The translations under genes were made by a program, and so were the position numbers. A model generated the notes under the pieces. It had not been told where the DNA came from. It was given only the letters and a program-made list of their open reading frames with translations, and made no database searches. 64,000 nt of DNA, taken from NCBI GenBank assembly GCA_934271255.1, contig CAKQQS010000001.1, positions 62,001 to 126,000 of the forward strand, given 5' to 3'. Of this stretch, positions 1-6,939 are shown piece after piece; the first letter of the stretch is position 1, and every line of letters begins with the position of its first letter. The DNA is from an uncultured Clostridia bacterium. GTDB lineage: Bacteria > Bacillota > Clostridia > Christensenellales > Borkfalkiaceae.

Positions 1-710
1 ACGAAAAGTCTTTGCGGGCTTTCGTTTTTTGCAAGCAAATCTTCTATTATGCAAAGCGCGAGTTTCGTGTTGCGTTTCCCTAACGCCTGCGTCATCTCGT
101 ATATCGCGAACTCGTTGTCTACCGTTACCGCGTTATCGACGTCCGCTTCCGTAATTTCGTCTTTATCGTAACAATAATCGAGAAGTTTTTGTATTTCGAG
201 CATTACTTTCGCCATGTCGTAAAGGGAATATACCGCTATTTTTTCCGCCGCGCCGAAGTTTATTTTTTTGCCCCGACTTTCTATTTCGCTCCGTATCCGT
301 TCCCTTACCGAGTCTTTGTCTTTTGCCGTAAGGTCGATTACGCAAACGCCGTCTGCGGCAAGTTGGTCGCATTTATCTCCGTTTCTTATCAACAGTATCG
401 TAGTGTCCTGCGGTTCTTTGAAATACTTCGACAATTTGTTTTCAAACTCGCCGGGCGACGGATAAAAGTCGTCTACGATAACGAGCCTGTATTTGCTCAT
501 CATCGGATAACTGTAAAGATTTGACAAAAAAGAGTTATAGTCGCCCCTTACGTTCGCTCCGTCGAGTTTTATCGAATCAAAGTCCGGACAGTCGACGAGT
601 TGCGTCAAAACGCTTGCAATCTCGTCTTTAAAAAAAGCGTCCTGCCCGACGGTCAGATATATGGGCGATACGCCGTTTTTTAAACTTTGTTTAAACTCGC
701 TGAACTTCAT
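1..710 (-). CDS. holA: DNA polymerase III delta subunit, C-terminus beyond window edge
   Basis: The frame is open from an ATG at 710 to the left edge, giving 236 residues of a protein usually about 330 long, so the C-terminal part is missing. The start MKFSEFKQSLKNG, the strand YLTVGQDAFFKDEI near residue 20 and the later stretch DYCYDKDEITEADVDNAV match the HolA/YqeN layout. HolA is the clamp-loader subunit that opens the beta sliding clamp during replication. It lies 64 bases downstream of comEC on the same strand, a pairing common in Firmicutes. The assignment rests on remembered family patterns rather than a search, but order and neighbours agree. Confidence 0.85.
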   Translation of the reverse strand, partial: MKFSEFKQSLKNGVSPIYLTVGQDAFFKDEIASVLTQLVDCPDFDSIKLDGANVRGDYNSFLSNLYSYPMMSKYRLVIVDDFYPSPGEFENKLSKYFKEPQDTTILLIRNGDKCDQLAADGVCVIDLTAKDKDSVRERIRSEIESRGKKINFGAAEKIAVYSLYDMAKVMLEIQKLLDYCYDKDEITEADVDNAVTVDNEFAIYEMTQALGKRNTKLALCIIEDLLAKNESPQRLF

Positions 711-774
711 TTTATTCCGCCTTGTCTGATCTACGCGCGATTGCGATAATCGTTATTTGTATATTATATCACAT

Positions 775-2934
775 TTACCCGCAGTTTTGCAACTTATAAA
801 CGTTGCGTACGGCTCCGTTTTTAAGAAAATATTTAAGTTCGCCGTTCCTTTTCGCCGACGAATACGCCGTATCGTTCCCGCAAGTAACCGTTAGTTGCGG
901 TTCGTTCGCTTTATCGAAAAGATCCGCGTCGCGCGAACACACGAGTAAATCTATATCGTCGGTTTGTAAATTAAAGGTTGTAAACTCGGCTAAACTGCCG
1001 CAAACAGCCACGACGCTGCCATTCTTTTCGATTATGACGTTGTCCCCTTTTTCGCCCGCCGTTTTAACCGAAAATCCGAATATCGTCGTTTGTTTTTCGC
1101 CTATCGTATCGTCGTTTAGTTTATCGAAATTATCGTAAGTCAGCGTCGCGTAAACCTTTTTGCATTTGAGTTGCTTTTTTATTTCGGTTATCTCGCTTTT
1201 TGTCGGCGTATACCCGACGGCGATAAAGCAATCAACGTCTTTTGCGCCCGATTCGACAGCCCTTGCGGTTATCGCGGTTTTGTACGACTCGTTATACCTT
1301 GAAGTCATTACCGCAAGACAACCGTCTTCGCTGTTTACGACGGCAATGCAACCGTCGTCGTAATTCGCTCGTACCGTTACGGAAACGGAAACGTAGTTGG
1401 CGACGTTTAAGGTGGCGACACCTATCGTAAGGCATATAATCAAGGCGCCCGCTATTCGTCTGACCGTTCCTTCGGAAACGTTGACAAACCCCGAGTACAG
1501 CGTGAAAACCGCATAATACAGCGCGACGAACACGCCGAACTCTATCGCGTATACCATAAATCCCGAAAAATCCAACGCGCGCAAAAAACGAGTTACGCCG
1601 AGCAAAGCCAAATCGGGCAAATACAGACACACGTTACCGAGCGTTGTTATCCGAGAAAGCAAAGTCATTGCGAAAGTAAAGACGTAAACGGTTGACATTA
1701 CGGGCAAAAATATCAGGTTGGTCAACACCGAAATAAGGGTTGCGCCTTTAAAGAAGTAAAGCATAACGGGAGTCGTTCCGACGAAAGCCGCAACGGACAC
1801 CGCCAGCGCGTTCGCTTTCTTTTTCTTCATTTTCAATTTCTTATACAAGGCGTATTTCAGCGGACTGTAAATTACCGCGATAGCGTACACGCACGCAAAC
1901 GACAGTACGAAACTCGCGCCGAACAGGTACACGGAATTTATCGACAGTATTATCAAAGCCGCAATCGTTACGTTGTTTAAAAAGTCCATTCTTTCCCCGA
2001 AAGCGTCCAGAACAAGCCCCGTCGCGCACATTACGAGGGCGCGTACCGAAGACGGAGAAAAACCGCAAACGCCCGCATAGAAAATCAACGCGGCGATTAT
2101 TATCGGCGTTGAAATATACTCGTGCGCGCGAATCTTACGGAAAACAAACCCCAAAAACGACGCGACAAGTCCTATATGAAGTCCCGACACGGCGAATATA
2201 TGCGCTATTCCCGAATATCTGAACGCCGAACTCGTAGACGCGTCGAGAAAGGCGTCGTCCCCGACTATCATCGCGTAAGCGACGGGAAACGTTTCTCCGT
2301 TCATATTGTTTTTAAGCGTGTCGTATATCGAATATCTTACCTTTTCAAACAGATTGAGTTTTTTGTTTTTGTCGACCGTAACGTCCGTGCTGTCTACGGT
2401 TACGCGATATTTTACGTTGTTTAAAATACGCCCCGCCGACAGTCTTCCGTACATATATTTTTCGTACTTTTCGAGTTTGCCGTCGAAAGACAATCTTTCG
2501 CCCGCGTCGTATTCGGGAAAAGCGGTTTTTACCGTCAGCCGAACTTTGCCGTCTATCTTGGAGCCGTTTACTCTAACGTTGTCCAGAACGTACACGCCGT
2601 ATGTTTCGTACGGAATCACCGAGTTCACACGCCCCGATACCGAAACGGTTTCATTGTATTCTTTACCGGAAGAGTATCTTTTCACTTTACCGTCGTAATA
2701 TTCGGCGAAAAGAAAAAACGCCGCGAAACACACCGCTAAAAGCGCAAGACACGCGAAAAGTTTTTCTTTCTTCTTCAAATTAAATAAAAAATAAGCGGTA
2801 AAGGCACTTATCCCTACCGCTGCGCTTATATATAAAACCGTTTTGCCGTACACCGACGCATATTGCGCCGACAATACCCCCGCAATTGCAAACAAAAATA
2901 TTATTAACAAAGGTCTTACGTTTATCTTTCTCAT
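775..2934 (-). CDS. comEC: ComEC/Rec2-type DNA uptake channel with degenerate C-terminal domain
   Basis: A 719-residue membrane protein. Two N-terminal membrane spans are followed by an OB-like extracellular region, residues about 60-200, and a large multi-span competence domain containing the signature FAVSGLHIGL. ComEC carries single-stranded DNA across the cytoplasmic membrane during transformation. The last 200 residues occupy the place of the usual metallo-beta-lactamase domain but contain no HxHxDH metal motif; only scattered remnants such as LLVCSRDADLF remain. The channel is therefore recognisable while the nuclease-like domain looks inactive. It starts 14 bases after the metallo-hydrolase stop and probably shares its transcript with holA. 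No other competence genes are visible in the window. Confidence 0.88.
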   Translation of the reverse strand: MRKINVRPLLIIFLFAIAGVLSAQYASVYGKTVLYISAAVGISAFTAYFLFNLKKKEKLFACLALLAVCFAAFFLFAEYYDGKVKRYSSGKEYNETVSVSGRVNSVIPYETYGVYVLDNVRVNGSKIDGKVRLTVKTAFPEYDAGERLSFDGKLEKYEKYMYGRLSAGRILNNVKYRVTVDSTDVTVDKNKKLNLFEKVRYSIYDTLKNNMNGETFPVAYAMIVGDDAFLDASTSSAFRYSGIAHIFAVSGLHIGLVASFLGFVFRKIRAHEYISTPIIIAALIFYAGVCGFSPSSVRALVMCATGLVLDAFGERMDFLNNVTIAALIILSINSVYLFGASFVLSFACVYAIAVIYSPLKYALYKKLKMKKKKANALAVSVAAFVGTTPVMLYFFKGATLISVLTNLIFLPVMSTVYVFTFAMTLLSRITTLGNVCLYLPDLALLGVTRFLRALDFSGFMVYAIEFGVFVALYYAVFTLYSGFVNVSEGTVRRIAGALIICLTIGVATLNVANYVSVSVTVRANYDDGCIAVVNSEDGCLAVMTSRYNESYKTAITARAVESGAKDVDCFIAVGYTPTKSEITEIKKQLKCKKVYATLTYDNFDKLNDDTIGEKQTTIFGFSVKTAGEKGDNVIIEKNGSVVAVCGSLAEFTTFNLQTDDIDLLVCSRDADLFDKANEPQLTVTCGNDTAYSSAKRNGELKYFLKNGAVRNVYKLQNCG

Positions 2935-2948
2935 AAGTAAAAAACTCT

Positions 2949-3668
2949 TTATTCCAAATCGTATTCCTTGCCTTCTTCGACGACGAGACAGTCGTCGTGA
3001 TACGCCTTGGCTTCCTTAACCAAATCGTTTTCGTCGTAGTCGGCGTCAATATGAGTCATCAACAGTCTGACGTTCGATTTTTCGCACGCCCTAGCGCAAA
3101 GCATCGCGCTTAAATGCGGCTTTTGTTCTCCCCAGTCTTTATGCAAAAAACAAGCGTCCATAAGCGCGTAGTCGGCGTTTTTAAGCAAAACGGACAAATT
3201 GTCGCAAGTGTTCGTGTCGCCCGTGTAAACAAAAACTTTGCCGTTATACTCGACGCGTACGCCGTAATTCGTTACGGGGTGTCGCAACTTAACGAAAGTT
3301 ATCTTCAACCCGCCTTTTCTTATCGTCGTGGTTTCGTCAATCCAGACGAATTCGCAGTTGCCGTACGATGCGAATCTCAACGCGTCCGCTTCCCTGTCGG
3401 GTTTCGGCATATAGACGGTCATTTTTACGTTCTTTCTTTGAAGGTAATACCCCATCACTCCCATATCGCTCGTATGGTCGCTGTGCGTATGCGTCAATAT
3501 CATAAACGACAAGTCTTTCGGTTGAAGTCTGAGAGCAAGTTTGGAAAACGCCCCCGCGCCGAAATCCAGCGTAAACGCCGCGTCGTCCGTTTTTATCAAA
3601 TACGAACTCGTTGCCGAGTTTCCTTTGGGATAAGGACCGTATTTTCCCAACACGTCTAAAATAAACAT
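2949..3668 (-). CDS. Metallo-beta-lactamase-fold hydrolase
   Basis: A 239-residue cytoplasmic protein with no signal peptide. The metal-binding motif THTHSDHTSD lies near residue 60, VYTGDTNTCD carries the later aspartate, and DACF and LLMTHID supply further expected positions. The N-terminus (MFILDVLGKYGPYPKG) matches the RNase Z/YycJ-like branch of the superfamily, so a phosphodiesterase or nuclease role is possible, but the substrate is unknown. It heads a likely operon with comEC and holA. The ATG has no Shine-Dalgarno sequence and coincides with the predicted transcription start of the promoter at 3675-3703, so the mRNA is probably leaderless. Confidence 0.85.
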   Translation of the reverse strand: MFILDVLGKYGPYPKGNSATSSYLIKTDDAAFTLDFGAGAFSKLALRLQPKDLSFMILTHTHSDHTSDMGVMGYYLQRKNVKMTVYMPKPDREADALRFASYGNCEFVWIDETTTIRKGGLKITFVKLRHPVTNYGVRVEYNGKVFVYTGDTNTCDNLSVLLKNADYALMDACFLHKDWGEQKPHLSAMLCARACEKSNVRLLMTHIDADYDENDLVKEAKAYHDDCLVVEEGKEYDLE

Positions 3669-3674
3669 AATTCG

Positions 3675-3703
3675 ATTTTAAAAGATTTTTACATTTTTGT
3701 CAA
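3675..3703 (-). promoter_or_regulatory. SigA-type promoter for the metallo-hydrolase operon
   Basis: TTGACA (3698-3703) and TAAAAT (3675-3680) on the minus strand are separated by exactly 17 bases. The expected start of transcription is at about 3668, which is the A of the ATG of the downstream gene. Confidence 0.75.
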
Positions 3704-3730
3704 TAGTTATATAAAAATTAGTTAATTTTC

Positions 3731-3759
3731 TTGCCAAACAATCGGAAATATGATAAAAT
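3731..3759 (+). promoter_or_regulatory. Promoter of tRNA-Glu
   Basis: TTGCCA (3731-3736) and TAAAAT (3754-3759) with a 17-base spacer, 30 bases before the tRNA 5' end. Confidence 0.65.
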
Positions 3760-3789
3760 AACTAGGCGAAACGCGAAAAAAGAATACAC

Positions 3790-3864
3790 GGCCTCATGGT
3801 CAAGCGGTTAAGACGTCGCCCTCTCACGGCGAAATCCGGGGTTCGAGTCCCCGTGGGGCTACCA
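3790..3864 (+). tRNA. tRNA-Glu (anticodon CTC)
   Basis: A 75-base cloverleaf with encoded CCA. The acceptor stem GGCCTCA pairs with TGGGGCT through a G-U first pair. The anticodon arm is TCGCC-CTCTCAC-GGCGA with anticodon CTC, and the T arm is CGGGG-TTCGAGT-CCCCG. The sequence resembles Bacillus tRNA-Glu except that the anticodon is CTC rather than TTC. A terminator follows directly. Confidence 0.95.
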
Positions 3865-3866
3865 CG

Positions 3867-3903
3867 ATAAAACACGGCAGTATATTTTACTGTCGTGTTT
3901 TAT
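3867..3903 (+). terminator. Terminator after tRNA-Glu
   Basis: Inverted repeat AAAACACGGCAGTA / TACTGTCGTGTTTTA directly after the CCA end, closing the tRNA transcript. Confidence 0.8.
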
Positions 3904-3917
3904 TTGTTGCAAACTTC

Positions 3918-4060
3918 TTGCGGGGAGTCGAACTGTCGCGACGCCCGTCAAGGGCGGAAAAAGTTGCCTGTGGCAAGTTTTTAGCGGTGACCGAAGCATT
4001 TTACAAAGCCATGGTCGTGTTTTGTTTTACGCTTTGGAAAATGCAAGAACGAGTCCCCGT
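3918..4060 (+). repeat. Direct repeat, copy 1 of a 143-bp element downstream of tRNA-Glu
   Basis: Nearly identical to 4124-4265; I see about four differences including one missing base. Each copy begins with TTGCGGGGAGTCGAAC, whose complement looks like a tRNA T arm, and ends with GAACGAGTCCCCGT, which is the T-arm end of the tRNA-Glu. Neither copy encodes a convincing protein. Confidence 0.9.
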
Positions 4061-4071
4061 GGGGCTACCAC
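4050..4071 (+). pseudogene. 22-bp copy of the tRNA-Glu 3' end
   Basis: The 22 bases from CGAGTCCCC to CTACCAC are identical to tRNA positions 3844-3865. They run on from repeat copy 1 and are followed by their own terminator-like hairpin, as if a second tRNA lost everything but its 3' end. An attachment-site duplication is the alternative reading. Confidence 0.75.
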
Positions 4072-4108
4072 AAAAAAGAGCAAACCAAAACGGTTTGTTC
4101 TTTTTTTG
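4072..4108 (+). terminator. Terminator after the tRNA 3'-end copy
   Basis: Stem AAAAGAGCAAACC / GGTTTGTTCTTTT followed by a T run. Its sequence differs from the terminator of the intact tRNA although its placement is the same. Confidence 0.75.
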
Positions 4109-4123
4109 CGTTACAGTTTCTCG

Positions 4124-4265
4124 TTGCGGGGAGTCGAACTGTCGCGACGCCCGTCAGGGCGGAAAAAGTTGCCTGCGGCAAGTTTTTAGCGGTGACCGAA
4201 GCATTTTACAAAGCCACTGTCGTGTTTTGTTTTACGCTTTGGAAAATGCAAGAACGAGTCCCCGT
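4124..4265 (+). repeat. Direct repeat, copy 2 of the tRNA-Glu downstream element
   Basis: Second copy of the element at 3918-4060. It ends at AGTCCCCGT and then diverges into CGCGCAAG, so it lacks the GGGCTACCA part present after copy 1. The stretch 4266-4376 holds no gene that I can support. Confidence 0.9.
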
Positions 4266-4376
4266 CGCGCAAGATTTTTCGCGACGTTATCCCGAATAAT
4301 GCTCATAAAAAACTCGTTTTTACGGTAAAAATCATTACTTTTTGGCTCAAATTGTACAAAAAAATCGGAATAAGTC

Positions 4377-4405
4377 TTGACTTATAGGCATATCTGTTAT
4401 ATAAT
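4377..4405 (+). promoter_or_regulatory. Promoter of the small membrane protein gene
   Basis: TTGACT (4377-4382) and TATAAT (4400-4405) with a 17-base spacer. An AAGGAG ribosome binding site follows shortly before the ATG at 4429. Confidence 0.8.
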
Positions 4406-4428
4406 TAACAAAAAATAAGGAGATTATT

Positions 4429-4887
4429 ATGAAAAAATTAGATTTATCCAAAACGATATGGCTTTTAGTGGCGGTATACGGCGCGGTTGCGTTTTTGGTA
4501 GGACTTATTAACTTTATTTCTTACCTTTCCGTAGGTATGAAAAGCGTAGCGTTTATCATTTTCGGTTGTTTGCATTTGGCTTTATTCACCCCGTCTTTAA
4601 TGCTTATGGGCTTTTTGATGCTTTTCGATAAAGGACCGAAAAAGTTGTTCGGTATAGCGACGCCTTGCGTTTTGCTCGCTATAATCGTTTTCTCTTCGAT
4701 TTCATTGTTAGGCTTGTTCGATTTAGCAGTTGCTTTCTTACTGTATCCGGCATTCGTCGGGGCTGTGGTTAACCTGGTTATGTTAAAAGGCGAAAATGCG
4801 GAAGTTAAACAAGAACCTTCCGACCTCGACCCCGAATTCACGCTCGACACGTTAGACGACAATCGGGACGACGCCGTTCAGGAATAA
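4429..4887 (+). CDS. Small four-span membrane protein, function unknown
   Basis: 152 residues. Four hydrophobic segments (about 9-32, 40-65, 72-92 and 95-120) are followed by an acidic cytoplasmic tail rich in Asp and Glu. The start is fixed by AAGGAG seven bases upstream and by a strong promoter, and a good terminator follows the stop, so this is a monocistronic, probably well expressed gene. I do not recognise the family and see no catalytic motif. It stands alone between the tRNA-Glu repeat region and the convergent fucose isomerase gene. Confidence 0.75.
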   Translation: MKKLDLSKTIWLLVAVYGAVAFLVGLINFISYLSVGMKSVAFIIFGCLHLALFTPSLMLMGFLMLFDKGPKKLFGIATPCVLLAIIVFSSISLLGLFDLAVAFLLYPAFVGAVVNLVMLKGENAEVKQEPSDLDPEFTLDTLDDNRDDAVQE

Positions 4888-4922
4888 TAAAATCAAGGGC
4901 TTTACAGCCCTTGATTTTATTT
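4888..4922 (+). terminator. Terminator of the small membrane protein gene
   Basis: Stem AAAATCAAGGGCT / AGCCCTTGATTTT directly after the stop codon. Confidence 0.85.
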
Positions 4923-4998
4923 GCCGTTTCGCCGGATTGCGGCTTATCAGACCTTAACGGTTAAAACCGCGAACCATAATCGAAATATTCGTTGTACG

Positions 4999-5031
4999 CA
5001 AAAAGGACTTCCGTAAAGAAGTCCTTTTTTT
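4999..5031 (-). terminator. Terminator of fucI
   Basis: Stem AAAAAGGACTTC / GAAGTCCTTTTT lying 10 bases after the fucI stop. T runs on both sides suggest it may work in both directions. Confidence 0.8.
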
Positions 5032-5040
5032 GTTTACGTA

Positions 5041-6867
5041 TCATCTTACGTTTTTGTACATAGGTCCGTAAGCCGCGCAAGCGCGATAATCCTGTCCTTC
5101 CTTGTCCATGCCGAACAAATTGAAAGAGTTGGGACGGAAAATCTTGTCTTCGTCTACGTTGTGCATAGATACGGGTATTCTCAATATCGAACAAAGCGTT
5201 ATCAAATCCGCGCCGACGTGTCCGTAGGAAATCGCGCCGTGATTCGCGCCCCAGTTATTCATTACGTCGTAAGCCGATTTGAACGCCCCTTTGCCGTTGC
5301 AACGCGGAGTAAACCACGTACAAGGCCACGTCGGGTTAGTTCTTTCCATAAGTTTGTCGCTTACGTCGTCGGGCAGTTTAACCGTCCAGCCTTCCGCAAT
5401 TTGGAGTACGGGCCCCAGACCTTTAACCAAATTAAGTCTTATCATCGTAGCGGGCATTTCCGCTCTCGTAGTGAAATGGGAACTGAATCCGCCGCCGCGG
5501 AAATTATCGAATCCCGCTTCGCACCAAACGGTTGCGTCCGTCATCTTCTTTATATCTTCGTCCGTTACGTTCCACCATTCTTTCATGGTAGCGTTGCCGT
5601 TTTCGTCGGTACATTCCCCGCAAGCGTCAAGACAAGCCGCGCCCGAGTTGAGCAGGTGTATTATACCGCCGTTCTCTTTCGCCTTGCCTTCAAGGTCGTA
5701 GCCCGTAACTCTCTTCGTCGCTTCGTTAGACCAGTAAGTTCTTACGTCGGCGAATATTTGCGCTCTGTTCGTCAAGAGTTTCATAAACAGCATCGAAATG
5801 CCGTTCAACACGTCGTTTTCCGTTGCGAACACCATAGGTTCTTTCTTGCCCGTGAAATCGAACGACGAGTTCAAAATCGCTTCGGGATAATCGCAGTTCG
5901 GCCAGTGGTCCGTCCATTGACGTTGACCTTGGAATCCCGCCGCTATCGCGTTATGTCCCAGACTTTCTTCGTTGAACTCTTTGGGGAGTCTGTCGCTGCC
6001 CTGAATCAAATCTTTGATTATGCAGTACATCTTGATAGTGAACTCCCACTGTTTTTCCTTTTCTTCGTCCGTGAACCTGATTTTGGTTTTCTTGCCCATA
6101 AAATCAACGTACTCGGGGTTATCGTCTCTGCCTTCTTTACAATGTTCCTTAGTCCATCTAAGCGCGGTTTCGTAGTCTTCTTTATTATATATGCCTTCTT
6201 CCATACGACGAAGAATCTCTACTTCGTCAACGGATTCTACTCTCATACCCAAATATTCTTCTATAAACTCGTGAGAAATAATCGAGCCGCCTATACCCAT
6301 ACACATCGAGCCGATTTGCAGGTAACTTCTGCCGCGCATCTGAGCGACGGCAAGCGACGCTCTGCCGAATCTCAACAACTTTTCTTTTACGTCGTCGGGA
6401 ATCTCGGTTACGTCGTCCCTGTCCTGCACTTCGTGTCCGTAGATACCGAATGCGGGCAATCCTTTTTGCGCGTGCGTGGCAAGTACCGACGCAAGATATA
6501 CGGCGCCCGGTCTTTCCGTACCGTTAAATCCCCAAACCGCTTTTATCGTCATGGGATCCATATCCATCGTTTCCGCTCCGTAGCACCAGCAAGGCGTAAC
6601 GGAAAGCGTTATCGCGACGTTTTCTTTTTTAAACTGATCCGCGCAAGCGCAGGATTCGGGAACTCTGCCTATACTGTGGTTTGCGATTACCACCTTGACG
6701 GGCGTGCCGTCGCTGTATCTCAAATTATCTTCAAAAAGTTTTTTCGCGGCGTTAGCCATTGCGGTAACTTGCAGTTCCAAACTTTCCCTTAATTGCATAG
6801 GTCCTTGTCTTCCGTCTACGATAGGTCTTATACCTATTACGGGCTTTTCAGCCATAAATCTTTCCAT
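5041..6867 (-). CDS. fucI: L-fucose isomerase
   Basis: 608 residues, close to the 591 of the E. coli enzyme. The N-terminus (EKPVIGIRPIVDGRQG), the central GIYGHEVQDRDDVTE and the C-terminal IPVSMHNVDEDKIFRPN are typical of FucI, which interconverts L-fucose and L-fuculose (and D-arabinose and D-ribulose) using Mn2+ in the cytoplasm. I placed the start at 6867 because AAGGAGCG sits seven bases before that ATG; an in-frame ATG at 6927 has no ribosome binding site. It follows an alpha-L-rhamnosidase gene on the same strand, which suggests use of deoxy-sugar side chains. No fuculokinase or aldolase gene is in the window, so the rest of the pathway must be elsewhere. Confidence 0.95.
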   Translation of the reverse strand: MERFMAEKPVIGIRPIVDGRQGPMQLRESLELQVTAMANAAKKLFEDNLRYSDGTPVKVVIANHSIGRVPESCACADQFKKENVAITLSVTPCWCYGAETMDMDPMTIKAVWGFNGTERPGAVYLASVLATHAQKGLPAFGIYGHEVQDRDDVTEIPDDVKEKLLRFGRASLAVAQMRGRSYLQIGSMCMGIGGSIISHEFIEEYLGMRVESVDEVEILRRMEEGIYNKEDYETALRWTKEHCKEGRDDNPEYVDFMGKKTKIRFTDEEKEKQWEFTIKMYCIIKDLIQGSDRLPKEFNEESLGHNAIAAGFQGQRQWTDHWPNCDYPEAILNSSFDFTGKKEPMVFATENDVLNGISMLFMKLLTNRAQIFADVRTYWSNEATKRVTGYDLEGKAKENGGIIHLLNSGAACLDACGECTDENGNATMKEWWNVTDEDIKKMTDATVWCEAGFDNFRGGGFSSHFTTRAEMPATMIRLNLVKGLGPVLQIAEGWTVKLPDDVSDKLMERTNPTWPCTWFTPRCNGKGAFKSAYDVMNNWGANHGAISYGHVGADLITLCSILRIPVSMHNVDEDKIFRPNSFNLFGMDKEGQDYRACAAYGPMYKNVR

Positions 6868-6939
6868 ATTATCGCTCCTTATTTTTGTTATAAAATCATT
6901 ATACCATTTCGCTACGACATTTTCCATCGTTTAACGAAA

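Noticed and set aside
3790..4265. Genomic island with attL and attR at tRNA-Glu
   Set aside because: The tRNA 3'-end copy is only about 200 bases away and no integrase or cargo lies between. I report it as a remnant or repeat instead of an island.
3918..4328. Possible 136-residue protein within the tRNA-Glu repeats
   Set aside because: The frame runs through the two direct repeats and the tRNA 3'-end copy, contains terminator sequence and has no ribosome binding site.
5161..6792. Long plus-strand reading frame of 543 codons
   Set aside because: It lies wholly antisense to fucI, has improbable composition rich in Arg, Phe and Val, and no ribosome binding site. Such shadows are common here because of codon bias.
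6868..6927. Twenty additional N-terminal codons on fucI
   Set aside because: No ribosome binding site precedes the ATG at 6927, while AAGGAGCG sits correctly before the ATG at 6867, and the family starts at the latter.
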